Part shown: piece by piece, positions 8,404-10,816 of the stretch
How positions within the stretch are numbered: position 1 is the first letter of the stretch
Layout: the number at the start of each line of letters is the position of its first letter
Made by a program: the position numbers and the translations under genes
The notes under the pieces: generated by a model
Seen by the model: the letters and a program-made list of their open reading frames with translations, nothing else
What the model was told of the DNA's origin: nothing
The model's database searches: none
From: Saccoglossus kowalevskii
Taxonomy: Eukaryota > Hemichordata > Enteropneusta > Harrimaniidae
NCBI RefSeq assembly: GCF_000003605.2
Contig: NW_003142800.1
Coordinates: 292,978-303,793 of the forward strand
DNA: 10,816 nucleotides
Direction: 5' to 3'

Positions 8404-10500
8404 ATGGATCATGAGAAATAACAGATGCTTGAGTGAGTATAGAACGCAGTTTGATCGATATAGTAGTTTTTTACATCCATGGTAAATTACGCGAGTAATG
8501 GTAAACAGCCCAAGAAAACATTACTTCGCTATCCTACACGGGGGGGGGGGGGCAGCGGACTTAGCAGTAATATCAGCATCCATCAGATTCAAACACACGC
8601 AACAGAGCACTCGGCCATTTTCAGTCATAATCTAACGTCCACATTAGCATCGAAAGTGAGCCCCACGTGAAACGATTTTTTATATCCTGACATAATTTTT
8701 GACATTTTCCGGGTCTCTAACGATTTTTGCTAGTGGCTCTCTCTGGCGCTTTCGATGATTGCTGCAGGAAGCCTATGTTCCCGATCCATATTGTCAAGAA
8801 ACGTCATATACACATCATTTCGCAGCACGCCCCAACGATTTAGTCAAGTCGCTTTCACATGGTTACCATAATTCAGCGGAAAAATCTTTCAACAACTAAA
8901 AAATAACTTCTGTTTTGTTAGTAAATCGGTTCGATTCTCCCTAGAAGTGTCTCAATTAGCATGACATATGTACCGTGCGTACGATCTTTATCAATATCTT
9001 TGACAGCAACTCCTCTATATATCAATTCATTAAATAAGCACGCTATCCCACTCGAGAAGGATGTTTCCTGAACGTTTGAATGGTTCCTCTGACTGCCGTG
9101 CACAACAGACATAACCAAGTGACACTAATGTGGACATCGCTTACATCGCAAAATTCTTGTCACGCACTGCGACCGGATTCGTGGGATACGTGGGATCGAA
9201 AGTTGCTGCATCATGATGTTCTAGTGTGGGAATGGCCACATATCCACCAAATGAACTTCATTATTTCACTTAAATAAACGGTATTGTTTCGTTTTGTTTT
9301 GATCGGATCACCATTCTGCTAGAAAATCGTTAAATTTCACCATTGACAGTGACAACAGTCTTCTCCATTCCCCGTATAACGGAGACATGTATAGAAGATA
9401 CCCACACGTGAGCGATTCCCAAGATAAACACAATTCAATGAATTCAAAACTTTCGTGTCAATTTAAAAATTCCAACTTCACTCTCACAGCCCTGTCTCTT
9501 TTTAATGAATTGTTCAGCAATGATAATAGTGATAATTTTTAGAACTTTAAGTAATTTAAAAAAAAGTCCAGCTACATATTTGTTCGTAGTTTTGTATTTA
9601 TTGCACTTATAATTAGGTTTAGACTGAAGTTTAATAAAATAAACTTAACGTTTCTGGCGCCGTTTACCGTTTTGATGTTTTCAAAAATAACATTATACGT
9701 TTTCCCATAATCTATATTAAAATGGGAGTCATATCAACGTGGTTTTAGTCGCTATATATCGCTCGGGGTTACTACCGATCCACTGACAATAGCCCGTGGC
9801 GGTGGTCGGTGCGATCATCCTTGTTTACTCGTATGTTATACAATATCTGACATACTCATCATAACTAGATATGCAACAACGCGGTACTCGTGTTCGTGAC
9901 TCTTATAGTGGTTTGCTCCGGCGTATCCACTGTGCAAATAAATTGGTTTACAACATCATACTACAATGAACACGATTATGTGAAGTCTATATCATTCCGC
10001 TCCAAAATACGGAAACCAAATTTACAGATCAAAAGTGTAGAAAGTATGCAATTTTAGAGAGTTTCGTCAAGTTGTGAAATCGGAAATTTAATTTTGTTAA
10101 TGTGCGATAACGGACGTTTAGCTAAATTAGACTATACCTGCTATTACGCACGATGTAAAGCTGTTATAAATGCTGTTTATGAAATTTATATCGAAACCGT
10201 GTGGAATCGGAAATTGGGGTCAAAATAAACAAATATTAAGGTAGCAACGGATGAAAAATTTATCTGTAATTCGGACAATCTCTTTGCGTAATTACTATAA
10301 CAACCGATACCTTATCTTAAAGTTCAGTGTAGACGACAACAGTGCATATGTCGTACTGATATTTTTCGGATGAATTACTTTACGGACGATTTCGTAGGTA
10401 AACGAAATCTAAAGATAATACGTATTGCGGAGTTTCCGCATTTATTCTGAGGGTGATGTTTCAACTGGAACATTTTAACTGGGACTAATAGGCTGAAGAC
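8404..10500. other. upstream intergenic DNA, no gene seen
   Basis: This is AT-rich sequence with short chance frames only. The plus-strand frame at 8479-8670 has an ATG but crosses a poly-G run and matches nothing I know; the frames at 8918-9118 (minus) and 9080-9277 (plus) overlap on opposite strands. No RNA gene or transposon terminus was recognised. It is probably the 5' flank of the Pax gene. Confidence 0.45.
8540..8552. repeat. poly-G run (G13)
   Basis: Thirteen consecutive G bases on the plus strand in otherwise AT-rich DNA, about 310 bp upstream of the predicted Pax transcription start. It is prone to length error in sequencing. Confidence 0.9.
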
Positions 10501-10816
10501 TATGGTGCTGCGAGATGACTGTGGTGTTGCGTGACGACCGTGGCACAGCGTGACCACTGTGGCACAGCGTGACGACTGTGGCACTGTGCCACAATGGCAC
10601 AGCGTGACCATTGTGGCACTGCGTGACGACCGTGGCACAGCGTGACCATTGTGGCACAGCGTGACCATTGTGGCACAGCGTGACGACTGTGGCACTGTGT
10701 GACGACTGTGGCACAGCGTGACGACTGTGGCACTGTGTGACGACTGTGGCACAGCGTGACTACTGTGGCACAGCGTGACCACTGTGGCACTGCGTGACGA
10801 CAGTGGCACTGTGTGA
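10501..10816. repeat. 19-bp minisatellite, about 16 copies, runs off the right edge
   Basis: The unit is TGTGGCACAGCGTGACGAC with variants (ACAG or ACTG in the middle; GACGAC, GACCAC or GACCAT at the end). Copies start at 10501, 10520, 10539, 10558 and 10577, then every 19 bp from 10612 to 10802. The copy at 10577 is irregular (35 bp to the next unit) and contains the perfect inverted repeat TGTGGCACTGTGCCACA at 10577-10593. The period is not a multiple of three and the complement of the unit lacks stop codons, so all three minus-strand frames stay open across the array. These frames are artefacts, not genes. GCGTGAC occurs in 12 units. Confidence 0.95.

Noticed and set aside
8924-8946. tRNA-like T-loop (GGTTCGATTC)
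   Set aside because: The flanking bases do not form a 5-bp T stem, and no acceptor, D or anticodon arm could be placed around it.
10375-10809. Long minus-strand frames over the right-hand array (up to 144 codons, His/Cys/Val rich)
   Set aside because: All three frames are open because the 19-bp unit lacks stop codons on that strand. The protein is a frame-cycled repeat with no start context or splice support.

Overview
The window looks like AT-rich nuclear DNA from an animal, probably an invertebrate bilaterian; the species cannot be named from the sequence. The evidence is a Pax paired box split by GT-AG introns, a vertebrate-style promoter and large stretches of non-coding DNA with minisatellites. 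There are no bacterial gene clusters, tRNA or rRNA genes, CRISPR arrays or intact transposons.

The only gene I can support is a Pax transcription factor on the minus strand, running from about 8231 down to at least 3018. I rebuilt it from splice signals and phase. Exon 1 (8085-8097 coding) is tiny: ACC-ATG-G context, Met-Ala-His-Lys plus one base, then GTAAGT. Exon 2 (4635-5201) carries the whole paired domain, an eh1-like octapeptide (FTIETILG) and a basic KRKRK patch, then ends in AG|GTGAGT. Exon 3 (3018-3094) has a strong acceptor, continues in the matching phase for 25 codons and ends in AAG|GTGAGT. Both junctions are phase 1 and both rebuild a glycine codon. The spliced product reaches 219 residues at the end of exon 3. 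The end of the gene was not located, no homeodomain was recognised, and the gene may continue past the left edge.

Upstream of exon 1, on the minus strand, are a TATATAAG box (8254-8261), inverted CCAAT boxes and a perfect NRF-1-type palindrome (8394-8403). They put the transcription start near 8231. Intron 1 (5202-8084) holds two old degenerate tandem repeats and a CpG-dense palindromic block. Intron 2 (3095-4634) holds a trinucleotide microsatellite.

The window is flanked by young minisatellites. At the left edge is a 29-bp array (2-538) whose second half alternates two variants. At the right edge is a 19-bp array (10501-10816) that runs off the window. Most units of that right array contain GCGTGAC, the core of known Pax paired-domain binding sites, and the array lies about 2.3 kb upstream of the predicted Pax promoter. 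The other long open frames are 60-90 codons, are expected by chance at this length and composition, and are not annotated.
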